A stretch of 64,000 bases of DNA, taken from positions 107,783-171,782 of the forward strand of contig NZ_BPEW01000007.1 of assembly GCF_019654975.1 (NCBI RefSeq). Reading direction: 5' to 3'. A program made the translations under genes and the position numbers. A model generated the notes under the pieces. The model saw only the letters and a program-made list of their open reading frames with translations. It was not told the origin of the DNA and made no database searches. This stretch comes from Shewanella sp. c952. GTDB taxonomy: Bacteria; Pseudomonadota; Gammaproteobacteria; Enterobacterales; Shewanellaceae. Shown piece after piece: positions 1-9,174 of this stretch; positions within the stretch are counted from its first letter, which is position 1; the number at the start of each line of letters is the position of its first letter.

Positions 1-1
1 G

Positions 2-796
2 GTGGGTAAGCTACTTTCAAGTCAGCTGCAAGCCAGTATGGCTGATGGATTAAAGCCGTTAGCGGCAATAAAGCAATTGGCAGCGGGTGTGCCTAAAGCC
101 AAAGTTGCGGTGAATTTAAGTCCAGTGAGTAGCCAAACAACCGCGTTGTTCAATCGCAACAATAACTATGTCGGCTTTTTGGTGCCGCCAGTACTCATCG
201 CACTATTACAACTGGTCGCAATGATGGTGTTTGCCAATAGTTTAAATCGAGAGCTACGCTGGAATACCACTTCAGAGTGGATGACGATGGGAGTTTGGAA
301 AGGAATAGCGGCTAAGATACTGTTTTATACCCCTCTAGTGTTATTGCACGGTGGCTTTATTCTGGCGCTCATCTATCTGTATTTAGGTTTACCAATTGCG
401 GGCAGTATTGCGCTGTTGTTAGTGGCGCAGTTAATCATGTTACTTGCCGTTTGGCTGATGGTACTGTTGATCTTCTTTGCACTAAAAGACAGTGCGCGAG
501 TCATAAGTTTTTGTACCGCGATGTTTGCGCCTGCGTTTGCGTTTATGGGGGTGACATTCCCAACCCATGAGATGCCAGAATTAGCCCAGTGGTGGCGAGT
601 CATTATGCCTACCAGTCACTATATTGAAACCCACGTTGCCATTGTTAGTTATGGCCAAGGTTGGTTAGCAACACTGCCACAGTTTACCAGTTATTGGGGC
701 TATTTGTTGCTGCTTATACCTATTAGCTTTTTAGCAAAGAAAGGGTTTGAGCCAGCTGACGATGTTGTGACAGCAATGACCCAACAGGAGCGCTAA
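2..796 (+). CDS. ABC-2 type transporter permease, 5' end cut by window edge
   Basis: Open from the left edge, so the true start probably lies outside; the visible part is 264 residues. It has about five hydrophobic membrane segments in the second half (about residues 55-80, 105-128, 132-160, 168-186 and 230-245), the layout of the membrane half of YhhJ/YbhR-type ABC-2 permeases, which follow a long periplasmic loop. The stop TAA is one base before the ATG of the next permease, so the two are translationally linked and probably form a heterodimeric exporter. An HlyD-type adaptor or ATPase would be expected upstream, outside the window. The substrate cannot be told. Confidence 0.75.
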   Translation: MGKLLSSQLQASMADGLKPLAAIKQLAAGVPKAKVAVNLSPVSSQTTALFNRNNNYVGFLVPPVLIALLQLVAMMVFANSLNRELRWNTTSEWMTMGVWKGIAAKILFYTPLVLLHGGFILALIYLYLGLPIAGSIALLLVAQLIMLLAVWLMVLLIFFALKDSARVISFCTAMFAPAFAFMGVTFPTHEMPELAQWWRVIMPTSHYIETHVAIVSYGQGWLATLPQFTSYWGYLLLLIPISFLAKKGFEPADDVVTAMTQQER

Positions 797-797
797 C

Positions 798-1940
798 ATG
801 AGCTTCTTACAGCTTATTTTCGCCGAGTTGAAAGCTATATTAGCAGACAAAACCATAGTGCTAACTGTATTTGGTGGCGTGCTTTTTTACGCTGTTCTCT
901 ATCCACTACCCTATATCAATCAAGTACCTACCGACCAACAACTGGTGGTGGTTGATCACGACAACTCGTCATTGAGTCGGCAGCTTATCCGTCATGCTGA
1001 TGCGAGTGCTAAAATTAAAGTGATTGCAAAAGTAGGCTCCATTGATGAGGCAAAAAGCTGGATAGAAACTGGCAGGGCACACGGTCTGTTGGTTATTCCT
1101 GCAGATTTTAGACGTGACCTGTTACTCGGGCGCGGCGTAACATTGAGTTACGGCGGCGATGCGAGTTACTTTTTAATTTACTCTGCTGTAGCTGAAGGAC
1201 TCATTGCAGCTGGATTAGATGCCGGTAAGAATATTCAACGTTTAGGTCTACTGGCCCAAGGTAGCGGTGCACAAGCGGCAGATAAAATCCTTGATGTAGT
1301 TAAGCTCAACAGTATTCCAGCTTTCAATCCTAGTTTAGGTTATACCCCTTATATTGTTCCTGGGCTGTTCTTGTTGATTTTGCATCAGACCCTGTTGATT
1401 GGAACCAGTATTCTAGGTGCTAGCCAGTGGCGAGAGACGGGCTATTGGCAACAGGTTAGCCCGTTTAAGTTAATCTGTGGCCGTATGGCCGCCTTTATGT
1501 TTATCTATACGCTGCTTACCAGCTTTTATGTTGGTTATTGCTACTATTGGTATGACGTGAGCTTGCAAGCAAGCTTTAGCAATGTGGCATTATTGCTGCT
1601 GCCATTTCTACTATCTACTACCGCAGCGGGGATTGCATTTAGTAGCTTATTCACCCGACGTGATCTGCCAACTCAAGTATTACTACTGATCTCTATGCCA
1701 ATTCTGTTTGTGTCGGGCTTTGTATGGCCAACGGCCCTAATTCCTGAATCTGTGGTGGCGATGTCTCAAATATTCCCCGCTGTTCCGGGCATTATGGCGA
1801 TGCTAGAGCTCAATCAAATGGGCGCCTCTTGGCAAAGTATAATGCCGCAATGGTTGCAGCTATGGGCGATGGTGGCGATCTATTTTAGCTTAGCCTATTG
1901 GGGTACAAAGAAGCGTTTAACCGCAGTGGTCGATGATTAA
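798..1940 (+). CDS. ABC-2 type transporter permease
   Basis: A 380-residue inner membrane protein. An N-terminal membrane segment (about 20-40) is followed by a periplasmic domain of about 130 residues and a cluster of five or six membrane helices from about 180 to 370. This is the YbhS/YhhJ-like ABC-2 permease plan (ABC2_membrane_3), used in exporters of drugs or lipid-linked substrates together with an HlyD adaptor. The ATG follows the stop of the preceding permease by one base, and the intrinsic terminator just downstream ends the operon. Family is clear, substrate unknown. Confidence 0.8.
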   Translation: MSFLQLIFAELKAILADKTIVLTVFGGVLFYAVLYPLPYINQVPTDQQLVVVDHDNSSLSRQLIRHADASAKIKVIAKVGSIDEAKSWIETGRAHGLLVIPADFRRDLLLGRGVTLSYGGDASYFLIYSAVAEGLIAAGLDAGKNIQRLGLLAQGSGAQAADKILDVVKLNSIPAFNPSLGYTPYIVPGLFLLILHQTLLIGTSILGASQWRETGYWQQVSPFKLICGRMAAFMFIYTLLTSFYVGYCYYWYDVSLQASFSNVALLLLPFLLSTTAAGIAFSSLFTRRDLPTQVLLLISMPILFVSGFVWPTALIPESVVAMSQIFPAVPGIMAMLELNQMGASWQSIMPQWLQLWAMVAIYFSLAYWGTKKRLTAVVDD

Positions 1941-2008
1941 GGATTAATGCGTTAACAGCTTAGTGATAACCGGAGCTGTTGACTTTACTGAAGGCTATCA
2001 TGCGATTA

Positions 2009-2046
2009 AAAAAGCCCGCTGCAATAAGATTGCAGCGGGCTTTTTT
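2009..2046. terminator. bidirectional rho-independent terminator
   Basis: An 11-bp perfect stem (2014-2024 with 2030-2040, arm gcccgctgcaa) with a five-base loop is flanked by an A-run on the left and a T-run on the right. It can end both the permease operon (+) and the convergent lipoprotein gene (-). Confidence 0.9.
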
Positions 2047-2072
2047 AAGCTTTACTCAAAACAGCTTGAAGC

Positions 2073-4652
2073 TTAAGTTCCTGTTAGCTCAACGCCAAAG
2101 CCAATTGTCGACTTGACGGCTTTAGGAGTAAGCACCTCAATTGAAACTGCACTATTTTTAGCGGGTTCGCCAGTGCTACTAGGATCAATATCGTTAGTCA
2201 GGATGAAATTGGTTGTACTACCTTCTCTGTGCCTATTTTCAGCTTTAAAGACTGCATCACTTTCGCTTTTATAATCATAGTAGCCATTGCGGTTTTGTAC
2301 CTCAAAGACATCTGAATCTAATTCACCCTTAGAGGCGGTGGTGGTTAGGGTTGTTTTCGCTGGCATTATTTGGTCGGCGCTATCAAAGAAGCGGATGCTA
2401 AATGACGATGAACCACCTGCCGGAATTGCAGTCGCTGCGATAGTTGAGTCACCATCACTATAAATCACATTGCCATCTTGGCTAATTTCAAAATGGGCAT
2501 CTGAGCCAGACATCGTTAAAATTAACGCTTTGCGGATATAAGTCTTGTTAGCTAAACCTTCACCACATAAGCTGGCGCTGTCACACTGAGGGCCGTTGAA
2601 TTTGCCATCGGCTGCCGTGTAACTATCGTTGGCTGCAGTATTAAAGTAAGGTTCACCAGAGGTATAAGCATAAGATTCGTCATCATCTCTGAACGCATCG
2701 CCAAGATCACTAAACCCTCCAGCATGGTAGGTTTCAATGTCCATACCATTGCCTGAACAAGCCACTGCATTGCCATTTCTATCCAAACAGGCTAAAGCAA
2801 CTGAGCCACCGTCAGCATCATCAAATATGTTATTTCCATTGGTATCAAAAAAGGTTTCGTGACCAAGAGCGTAGGCCAAAATGGTAATACGGTGATCTGG
2901 CACTCTAGGGCTGGCAGAGGTCCATTCAACACTACAGGCGCCATTTACAGTTAAGCAGCTAGAAACAATTTGCCCGCCTTCAGCGGTAAAGTTAATAGTA
3001 GTGTCATCAGGAGCTGGGTTGCCAAAGCTGTCCGAAGCATAGGTGGTAATAGAGACTTTCTCGCCATTGAAATCCCCAGCTTCTGGATTGGATATTGATG
3101 CCGATGCGCTAAATCCAAGTTGTTGCGGTAAACCTGTATTAATACTCAATTGCTCTGACTGTGTCGTGACGCTCTCATCATCAGAACCAATCGCAGTTGC
3201 AAGTACGCGCACTGGGGTTGGAATTGTGCCGGAGAGTACGCTGGCGCTGACCAATCCACTAGAGTTACTGGTATTGCTAATCGTTGTATCGCCATTGGAG
3301 AAGCTAATCCCACCGACACTCGTATCGAGAGAGAAGTCGACCTGTTGCTGAGCAATAGCCTGACCATTAGCGTCTGACACCTTGAAGGTAATCAATGAAG
3401 ATTCGCTTGAACCTGTGCCGCCGGTTCCTTTAATGCGAATTGAAGTCGGCTCCGCAGAGACAAAACTTAAGTTAGCTAACGTTTGGCTGGCGAGTGAGAA
3501 ATCAAGGTTGGCAGCGATACTTTGGTTGCCTGCAACCACTGTTGCAGTGATTTGGTCATCGCGTTCGCTATTACCGCTACAACTGCTGTTCTGGAAAGTA
3601 GAGCTTGCAGTACCTGAAAGAGATGTCACCGGTGAGTCGATACTGGCGCTATTACTTAATACACAGCTTGAGCTGAAACTCACACTGGTTGGAGTTTGTA
3701 GCCGAGTGAAGCTGCCATCATCGTTTTTAGTGGCTAAATCTGCTGTGACACCGAAGGTGCCGCCGGCGCTAACCATGTACTTGCCATCAACGAGTGGTAA
3801 TGTTGTGGCTAATTGGTTTTCTGTAAATGTTGCACCATCAGCAGAGAAATTACCGATAACAATGATGCCATCTTCACTAACTGCGTCTTTTGCTAATACT
3901 TCATAAAGACCTGAGCTTTGGTATGTTTTACCGTCACTCTCTAGCGTTACCGTCATGTTGGCCGCACCGAGTTCACTTTCTGTTGGGGTATAACTCACTT
4001 GAGCGATACCGCTTTCTTTAGTTACTGTGGAGCTTGGGTTTAAGTTGGCATTGCCTGCTGTAAAGGTTGCTTTTTTACCGGCAACGCCCTGACCTTGTTC
4101 ATCTAAAAACTGGGCTTGCAGTTGTACCGTCTCTTCAGCTTTGAACTGAGTCACAATGGTGGTGCCATTAATGATCGCGCTGTTGAGGGTAAATGTTGGC
4201 TCTGACGGCGATGTCGCTGAGGTAAACTCAAAATTACGAGTGCCACTGGCAGTATCATCATTCTCAGAGAAATTTGCTGTTAGGGTACCAGCACCTTCGG
4301 TAGCAGCTGAATTACTGACAATGACTTCGGCTAAACCGCTGCTATTGGTCAGTTTAGTCGCTGCTGAAAGTTCGCCAAAGCTGGTTGAGAAAGCGATAAG
4401 CTTGCCATTGCGGTTGCTGCCATCTTGCTTGAGTTGAGCTACAGCACAGAATGAACTATTGGCGCTAAAACTAAGTGCATCAGTGGCTTCTGCACATTGT
4501 CCATCAACCACAGTTTTATAGCTTAATGACAGGCTATAAACACCGCCATTATCGGTATCTTCATTATCGCCTGAGGCGCCATTACAACCACTTAAGGCAG
4601 ATAAACATAAAAGAGTAACAGGGAGGGCGGCCAGCTTTTTGGTGAGGCGCAT
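2073..4652 (-). CDS. Ig-like (Big_1/invasin-type) repeat lipoprotein
   Basis: An 859-residue secreted lipoprotein. The ATG at 4652 is preferred to an upstream TTG (4658) because AAGGA lies eight bases before it. The signal peptide ends in a lipobox LSGC (Cys 23), followed by an Asp/Asn-rich linker. The rest is a series of beta-rich modules of roughly 90-100 residues rich in Ser, Thr and Gly, with typical bacterial Ig-like phrases such as SGLAEVIVSN, SGIAQVSYTP and SGLVSASVLSG at module ends. Paired cysteines around the middle could form disulfides. The family acts at the cell surface in adhesion or envelope structure; the ligand is unknown. It is monocistronic and converges on the permease operon across a shared terminator. 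Confidence 0.75.
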   Translation of the reverse strand: MRLTKKLAALPVTLLCLSALSGCNGASGDNEDTDNGGVYSLSLSYKTVVDGQCAEATDALSFSANSSFCAVAQLKQDGSNRNGKLIAFSTSFGELSAATKLTNSSGLAEVIVSNSAATEGAGTLTANFSENDDTASGTRNFEFTSATSPSEPTFTLNSAIINGTTIVTQFKAEETVQLQAQFLDEQGQGVAGKKATFTAGNANLNPSSTVTKESGIAQVSYTPTESELGAANMTVTLESDGKTYQSSGLYEVLAKDAVSEDGIIVIGNFSADGATFTENQLATTLPLVDGKYMVSAGGTFGVTADLATKNDDGSFTRLQTPTSVSFSSSCVLSNSASIDSPVTSLSGTASSTFQNSSCSGNSERDDQITATVVAGNQSIAANLDFSLASQTLANLSFVSAEPTSIRIKGTGGTGSSESSLITFKVSDANGQAIAQQQVDFSLDTSVGGISFSNGDTTISNTSNSSGLVSASVLSGTIPTPVRVLATAIGSDDESVTTQSEQLSINTGLPQQLGFSASASISNPEAGDFNGEKVSITTYASDSFGNPAPDDTTINFTAEGGQIVSSCLTVNGACSVEWTSASPRVPDHRITILAYALGHETFFDTNGNNIFDDADGGSVALACLDRNGNAVACSGNGMDIETYHAGGFSDLGDAFRDDDESYAYTSGEPYFNTAANDSYTAADGKFNGPQCDSASLCGEGLANKTYIRKALILTMSGSDAHFEISQDGNVIYSDGDSTIAATAIPAGGSSSFSIRFFDSADQIMPAKTTLTTTASKGELDSDVFEVQNRNGYYDYKSESDAVFKAENRHREGSTTNFILTNDIDPSSTGEPAKNSAVSIEVLTPKAVKSTIGFGVELTGT

Positions 4653-4735
4653 TCGCAAATTCCTTGTGCAACAATATACGGTGATGTTTGAAGGGGTTTG
4701 TTGGTCATAACGATAAAAATTATATTATCTTAAAC

Positions 4736-4773
4736 CAAAAAATAGCCCTCTGAACAAGCTACTTATTCAGAGG
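4736..4773 (-). terminator. rho-independent terminator of darP
   Basis: Inverted repeat cctctgaa (4747-4754) / ttcagagg (4766-4773) lies just beyond the darP stop. Read on the minus strand it is followed by a T-rich run (tattttttgg). Confidence 0.75.
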
Positions 4774-4794
4774 ACTAATGTCTAGAGCTGACGA

Positions 4795-5337
4795 CTATTC
4801 TGTGATTTCGATACGTAAATATTTACTTAACTCTTTTGCTGTTTTCGACAATGTAATATCGGCATTTTTAGTCAGCTCTTTCTTTGTCTGACGTACAAAT
4901 TGACGCAATTTCTGTCGATCAAACTCAGGATGCTTTTCGATCAACGCTTGAATCGCAGGATCGCCTTCGTTTAGTAGCTGATCACGGGTCTTATCAGCAA
5001 CGTTAGCTTTGGCGCTTTCATTACTGTTTTGATTCAATACATTTTTCATTGCGAGCTGTAACTCTTCAATGTCGACGTAGCGCATCAATTTGCCAATGTA
5101 CTGCAGGTGACGACGATAGGCTTCAGTGTTGATCTTAATCGTCTTCGCTTTTAATACATTGTCATAAACTATTTCATCTAGATTGAGTCTTTCAATCTGA
5201 CTTTTACTAAGTAAAATCAATTTTTTACCTAGCTCTTGATAGATGACGATTTCACGCTTAGCATCTGCTCTGCTTTCGTAATCATCATTTTTGTCATAGG
5301 GCTGGTGGAAGTGTTCTGAGTCACCGACAATCTTCAT
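4795..5337 (-). CDS. darP: ribosome-associated protein DarP (YjgA family)
   Basis: A 180-residue, highly charged protein matching the YjgA/DarP family over its whole length. Recognisable parts are the N-terminal acidic region with SRADAKRE, the block IVIYQELGKKL, the RRHLQYIGKLMR motif and the C-terminal FVRQTKKE segment. In E. coli the protein binds late 50S precursors and helps mature the peptidyl-transferase centre. It is divergent from pmbA, the same neighbourhood as yjgA-pmbA in E. coli, which supports the assignment. Confidence 0.92.
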   Translation of the reverse strand: MKIVGDSEHFHQPYDKNDDYESRADAKREIVIYQELGKKLILLSKSQIERLNLDEIVYDNVLKAKTIKINTEAYRRHLQYIGKLMRYVDIEELQLAMKNVLNQNSNESAKANVADKTRDQLLNEGDPAIQALIEKHPEFDRQKLRQFVRQTKKELTKNADITLSKTAKELSKYLRIEITE

Positions 5338-5508
5338 ATCTTAAATCTCTTACAAATACTAAGATAATAATAACATTTATAAAGCCAGTTGACCTGTCAA
5401 TTTTTGGCCTAAGCCAATTAGAGCGCTCTAAAAGCTAAAGTTATTTAATGTGATTGGTTTTTGGGTTTGTTATGCTTATGTCATTACCGGTTATTGAAGA
5501 GTAGATTT

Positions 5509-6849
5509 GTGTCCTCACCTAGCATTGATATCGAATTAGTTCCCCTTAAAGACGCTGTTTCAATGGCGTTGGAATATGCCAAGACCTTAGGCACTTCTGG
5601 TGCAGAAGTTGCGATTAGCAAGCAGCAAGGTCTCTCTGTTTCAACTCGAATGAAAGAAGTTGAAACGGTAGAGTTTAATAAAGATGGTGCTTTGGGAATA
5701 ACGCTATTTAGGGATGGTTGCAAAGGCAGCTCCTCAACCTCAGATCTTAGCCCTGCTGCAATTAAGCAAGCGGTAAAAGCGGCTGATGATATAGCTCGAT
5801 TTACTTCTGCAGACCCTTTTAATGGCCTTGCTGAAAAGTCATTGATGGCGACAGAGTTTCCTGATCTGGACCTTTATCATCCTGAGACGATTTCGCCTGA
5901 AGAGCTAACGCGTATTGCGATTTTGGCTGAAGAGGCTTCTCTTGATGTTGATGATCGTGTGCAGATATCCGATGGGGCTAGCGCTAACGCTCATTCAAGT
6001 GTCAAAGTTTATGGTAATAGCCATGGGTTCTTACATGGTTATTGTAGCTCTCGATATAGTTTAAGTTGTGTCGCGATTGGTGAAACTGATGCCGGTATGC
6101 AGCGTGATTACGACTACACCGTTGCTAGAAAATACAGTGATATGCTGGCGCCAGAATTGATCGGCAAGCAAGCCGCTATCAAGACTGCGGGTCGATTAGG
6201 TGGGCGGAAAATATCCACCACTGAACTACCTGTACTGTTCTCACCTGAAATAGCTACCGGGTTGATGGGGCATTTAGTCGGTGCCATTAGCGGTGGCAGT
6301 ATCTATCGTAAATCTAGTTTTCTTCTCGATGCGGTTGATACTCAAGTCTTTCCAGATTGGTTTAGCATCGAAGAGCAACCACTGTTAAAAGGAGCTCTAG
6401 CCAGTGCGGCCTACGACAGTGAGGGTGTCGCAACTCAAGAGCGTAAAATCATCGATAATGGCCGTTTGGCAACTTACTTGCTGACAAGCTATTCGGCTAG
6501 AAAGCTTGGGCTAACCAACACCGGTCATGCGGGTGGGATTTATAACTGGACGCTCTCGTCAACTGGGCAAACATTTGACCAACTCGTTCAAGAGATGGGA
6601 ACAGGGCTTATTGTCACAGAAGTAATGGGGCAAGGCGTTAACACTGTTACCGGTGATTACTCACGAGGCGCTGCAGGCTTTTATGTCGAGAATGGCGTTA
6701 TCTTATACCCAGTAGAAGAGATCACCATTGCTGGCAATCTAAAAGATATGTATAGCAACATTGTAGCAGTGGCAATGGATAGGGATCTTCGATCGTCTAT
6801 CCGCACTGGCGGGATTTTGATGGATAAAATGAAGATAGCTGGCAGCTAG
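5509..6849 (+). CDS. pmbA: metalloprotease PmbA (TldE), subunit of TldD/TldE
   Basis: A 446-residue PmbA/TldE protein. The reading frame is open from 5461, but GTG 5509 is chosen because GAAGAG lies just upstream and the length then fits the family (about 450). Recognisable parts are the N-terminal domain with VEFNKDGALGIT, and the C-terminal beta-barrel domain with LLTSYSARKLGL, the GHAGG stretch and VTGDYSRGAAGF near the end. PmbA pairs with TldD, encoded elsewhere, to degrade unfolded peptides, and is known for microcin B17 maturation and CcdA turnover. PmbA itself lacks the zinc-binding motif, which sits in TldD. It is divergent from darP and ends in a terminator. Confidence 0.93.
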   Translation: MSSPSIDIELVPLKDAVSMALEYAKTLGTSGAEVAISKQQGLSVSTRMKEVETVEFNKDGALGITLFRDGCKGSSSTSDLSPAAIKQAVKAADDIARFTSADPFNGLAEKSLMATEFPDLDLYHPETISPEELTRIAILAEEASLDVDDRVQISDGASANAHSSVKVYGNSHGFLHGYCSSRYSLSCVAIGETDAGMQRDYDYTVARKYSDMLAPELIGKQAAIKTAGRLGGRKISTTELPVLFSPEIATGLMGHLVGAISGGSIYRKSSFLLDAVDTQVFPDWFSIEEQPLLKGALASAAYDSEGVATQERKIIDNGRLATYLLTSYSARKLGLTNTGHAGGIYNWTLSSTGQTFDQLVQEMGTGLIVTEVMGQGVNTVTGDYSRGAAGFYVENGVILYPVEEITIAGNLKDMYSNIVAVAMDRDLRSSIRTGGILMDKMKIAGS

Positions 6850-6886
6850 GTTATTTGTTGTTTGCTATTCCGTTCTAACTGAAAAT

Positions 6887-6912
6887 AAAGGCTTCCTCTG
6901 GAGGCCTTTTTT
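6887..6912 (+). terminator. rho-independent terminator of pmbA
   Basis: Stem aaaggcttcc / ggaggccttt (one wobble pair) with a short loop, followed by a T-run. It lies about 40 bases after the pmbA stop. Confidence 0.85.
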
Positions 6913-6919
6913 GTAGTTG

Positions 6920-7344
6920 TACCAATCAGTATAATAAGTTGATCTACTCAGAGTGTTTTTGGCGAACTGATTCAAGGCCGGCTAATCCAAAGTGAGTAAA
7001 GACACAGTGCTTGTTCCCTTATGAGTTTATTCAACACCGAAGTAGCAGGCTAAAAACGCTCCTTACAGGCAAGTTTTAGCGGCTTTGGTGCTGCGTTAAT
7101 GAAATTGAACGTAGAATAACGATGTCCTTCATTTATTGCTAACCACATGGCCTAGCATGTTCCTGACATGCTTAAGGCATTCCCTCCATCCTTGGAGATC
7201 AGATGTGTTGAATGGCATTAACGCACGACTATATGGATATAGGAGGTAGAGTAACGCAGGAGCTGTTACCGAGGAGCATTTAATGACCTTACCGCAAAAC
7301 CGTTAACCTCTCGCTGAGCGAGCAAATCTTTATACTGATTGGTA
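6920..7344. repeat. MITE-like element with 15-bp terminal inverted repeats (copy 1)
   Basis: A 425-bp non-coding stretch bounded by perfect 15-bp inverted repeats (taccaatcagtataa at 6920-6934; its complement at 7330-7344). It fills the whole gap between the pmbA terminator and the lipase stop codon. The right end (gagcaaatcttta before the repeat) and an internal segment (ggtagagtaacgcaggagc) resemble the element at 51537-51874, so the two look like diverged members of one non-autonomous family. No transposase is encoded. The right end directly abuts the stop codon of the lipase gene. Confidence 0.7.
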
Positions 7345-8598
7345 TTACCTTTCGGTGTGTGCCTGCTGACTCTCTTGCCAAAAGCTTTCGAGTGTTTGGA
7401 TTAACTGCTCATTACTAAGAATGCTGACATGATCTTCATTTAAACCAAAAACTTTGACGGATCGCTGCTGGGCTTTATTGCTGAGCTGACTTTCGAGACT
7501 AATAACGCCATCGCTACTCTCCTGGTTTAGAATTCCATTCATCTTATAGCCAAAAATAAGTAGATGTGGCGGTGTTGTAGAGTGAAGCTCACTGCCGGAG
7601 AATAGCTTGCCAATGAAATCACTAGACGGCGCAAGGTCACGCCATGCTGGCATTACAACTGGGGCGTAATCAATACCGCTTTGAGCTGAGCTTACTCCAC
7701 CAAAGGGGCTCGATATTGAAGTGAAGCTGGCAATATCATTACAGCCTAATTGGTTTCGGCAAAGATCGAGGTAAGCTTGAGCCACTAAGCCGCCCATACT
7801 ATGAGCCACTATGTGCAGTGTTTTTACGTTATAGCGATAGTCGATGATTTTAATCAGGCTGTTAAGACCATTGGCTATCAACTCAAGCGGTAAACCGCTA
7901 GGGTAGTTCATCACCCAAACTTGATACTTCTGTTTATCGATTTTGTCGAGCAGTGGCGCAAAATCTCTGGCTGTACCGTTCATGCCGTGAATGAAGAGAA
8001 TAGGAGTTTTATCGCTATCAAACTTATCAAGAAAGAAAACCCCGCTGTTACCTTCAAGCAGATGAGTAACAGGTTTCCACATCCCTAGCTTAGCGGTGTC
8101 TCGGTCAAATTTCTCTTCATTTAGAACTGCTTTTGCACCTATTTTTGCTGGGCTAATTTTGACGTTGACTAAGTTATTTAGTGGCCTATCAATTAGTGCT
8201 GTTGGCGGAATGTCTCCAGTCTCACTGAGTGTTATTGTCAGTTCTGTGTTATCACTATTTTCTGTTAATGGCGTAATCGAGAACGCTTCGCCGACTTGAA
8301 AGCGCAAATCATGATTAATATCGTTGAAAGTAAATAGATATTTGCTCAATGTATCAGCTGTAACAGTGATTTTTCTGTTACCAATCACCACTTCGTAACC
8401 ATCGATAGTCTCTGCATCGACTTGTTGTAGTAGCACCAGTACAAAAGATTCAACTTGATGCTCCGAGTTGATATTAACCTGATACTCGACGTAAACCTGC
8501 TCAAGTAAGTCGACCTCTTCAGCTAGATCTCTAAAATTGGCGCAGCCGCTGACTACACTAATGAGTGCTACAGCTAAAAGCATTTTTGCTATTTTCAT
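7345..8598 (-). CDS. lipase-like alpha/beta hydrolase, lipoprotein
   Basis: A 417-residue putative lipoprotein. The frame opens at 8631, but ATG 8598 gives a clean signal peptide ending in the lipobox VSGC (Cys 19). The N-terminal 180 residues are a beta-rich region of unknown role. The C-terminal half is a triacylglycerol-lipase/PGAP1-like hydrolase: oxyanion strand LFIHGMNG, nucleophile elbow AHSMGG with Ser 267, an acidic residue in the SSDG segment (about 380), and His in NEDHVSI (about 400). It probably acts on lipids or esters in the periplasm or on the outer membrane. Its 3' end touches the MITE-like repeat, so its last residues may have been altered by that insertion. Confidence 0.8.
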   Translation of the reverse strand: MKIAKMLLAVALISVVSGCANFRDLAEEVDLLEQVYVEYQVNINSEHQVESFVLVLLQQVDAETIDGYEVVIGNRKITVTADTLSKYLFTFNDINHDLRFQVGEAFSITPLTENSDNTELTITLSETGDIPPTALIDRPLNNLVNVKISPAKIGAKAVLNEEKFDRDTAKLGMWKPVTHLLEGNSGVFFLDKFDSDKTPILFIHGMNGTARDFAPLLDKIDKQKYQVWVMNYPSGLPLELIANGLNSLIKIIDYRYNVKTLHIVAHSMGGLVAQAYLDLCRNQLGCNDIASFTSISSPFGGVSSAQSGIDYAPVVMPAWRDLAPSSDFIGKLFSGSELHSTTPPHLLIFGYKMNGILNQESSDGVISLESQLSNKAQQRSVKVFGLNEDHVSILSNEQLIQTLESFWQESQQAHTER

Positions 8599-8703
8599 TG
8601 CGATGATATGAATACAATTTTTATAAATCATATAGATAACTTAGCAGCAAACTGATCTAAAACTAAATTTTCATAACGAATTCATCATTTTTCAAATCTA
8701 AAC

Positions 8704-8741
8704 TTGAACATACGGAAAAACATATATATTATTTTTCGTAT
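8704..8741 (+). promoter_or_regulatory. arsR promoter with overlapping palindromic ArsR-type operator
   Basis: A -35 ttgaac (8704-8709) and -10 tattat (8727-8732) with 17-bp spacing. An inverted repeat atacggaaaaa (8710-8720) / atttttcgtat (8731-8741) covers the spacer and -10, a classic position for repression by ArsR/SmtB dimers. It lies about 40 bp before the arsR start. Confidence 0.75.
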
Positions 8742-8779
8742 ATCCTGTCTTGGGTACTTATACTTTTCGAGTAATGATA

Positions 8780-9124
8780 ATGACACCTTTAACGTTTTTT
8801 AAGGCAATGGCCGATGATACTCGGCTGCGTAGTTTATTGCTTATACAAGCAGAAACAGAGCTTTGTGTTTGTGAGTTGATGACGGCGCTTGATGAGATCC
8901 AACCTAAAATATCTCGCCATTTAGCACAACTGCGCAAGCTTGGGTTATTGGTTGATAGACGCCAAGGTCAATGGGTTTTTTATCGAGTGAACCCAGAACT
9001 ACCCGCGTGGGCAGGTGAAATTTTAGCGACGTTAGCTAAAGAGCAAAATGAGGTTATCAAAGATAACTTAAGTCAGCTTAAACAAATGGGCGATCGTCCT
9101 GAGCGCACTAGAAAGTGCTGCTAG
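8780..9124 (+). CDS. arsR: ArsR-family arsenite-responsive repressor
   Basis: A 114-residue winged-helix repressor. ATG 8780 is preferred to ATG 8774 because a GAG lies eight bases upstream and MTPLTFFKAMADDTR is the usual start for this subgroup. It carries the metalloid-sensing motif ELCVCEL (two Cys separated by one residue in the helix before the recognition helix), the recognition helix QPKISRHLAQLRK, and the wing GLLVDRRQGQWVFYR. The C-terminal Cys pair could add a third ligand. It would release the operator at 8710-8741 when As(III) binds, and controls the acr3, GAPDH and arsJ genes downstream. Confidence 0.92.
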   Translation: MTPLTFFKAMADDTRLRSLLLIQAETELCVCELMTALDEIQPKISRHLAQLRKLGLLVDRRQGQWVFYRVNPELPAWAGEILATLAKEQNEVIKDNLSQLKQMGDRPERTRKCC

Positions 9125-9174
9125 CAGGCTGCTATTTTTATGCTGTTTCACTATTTTAAATTAGGTCAGATGTA

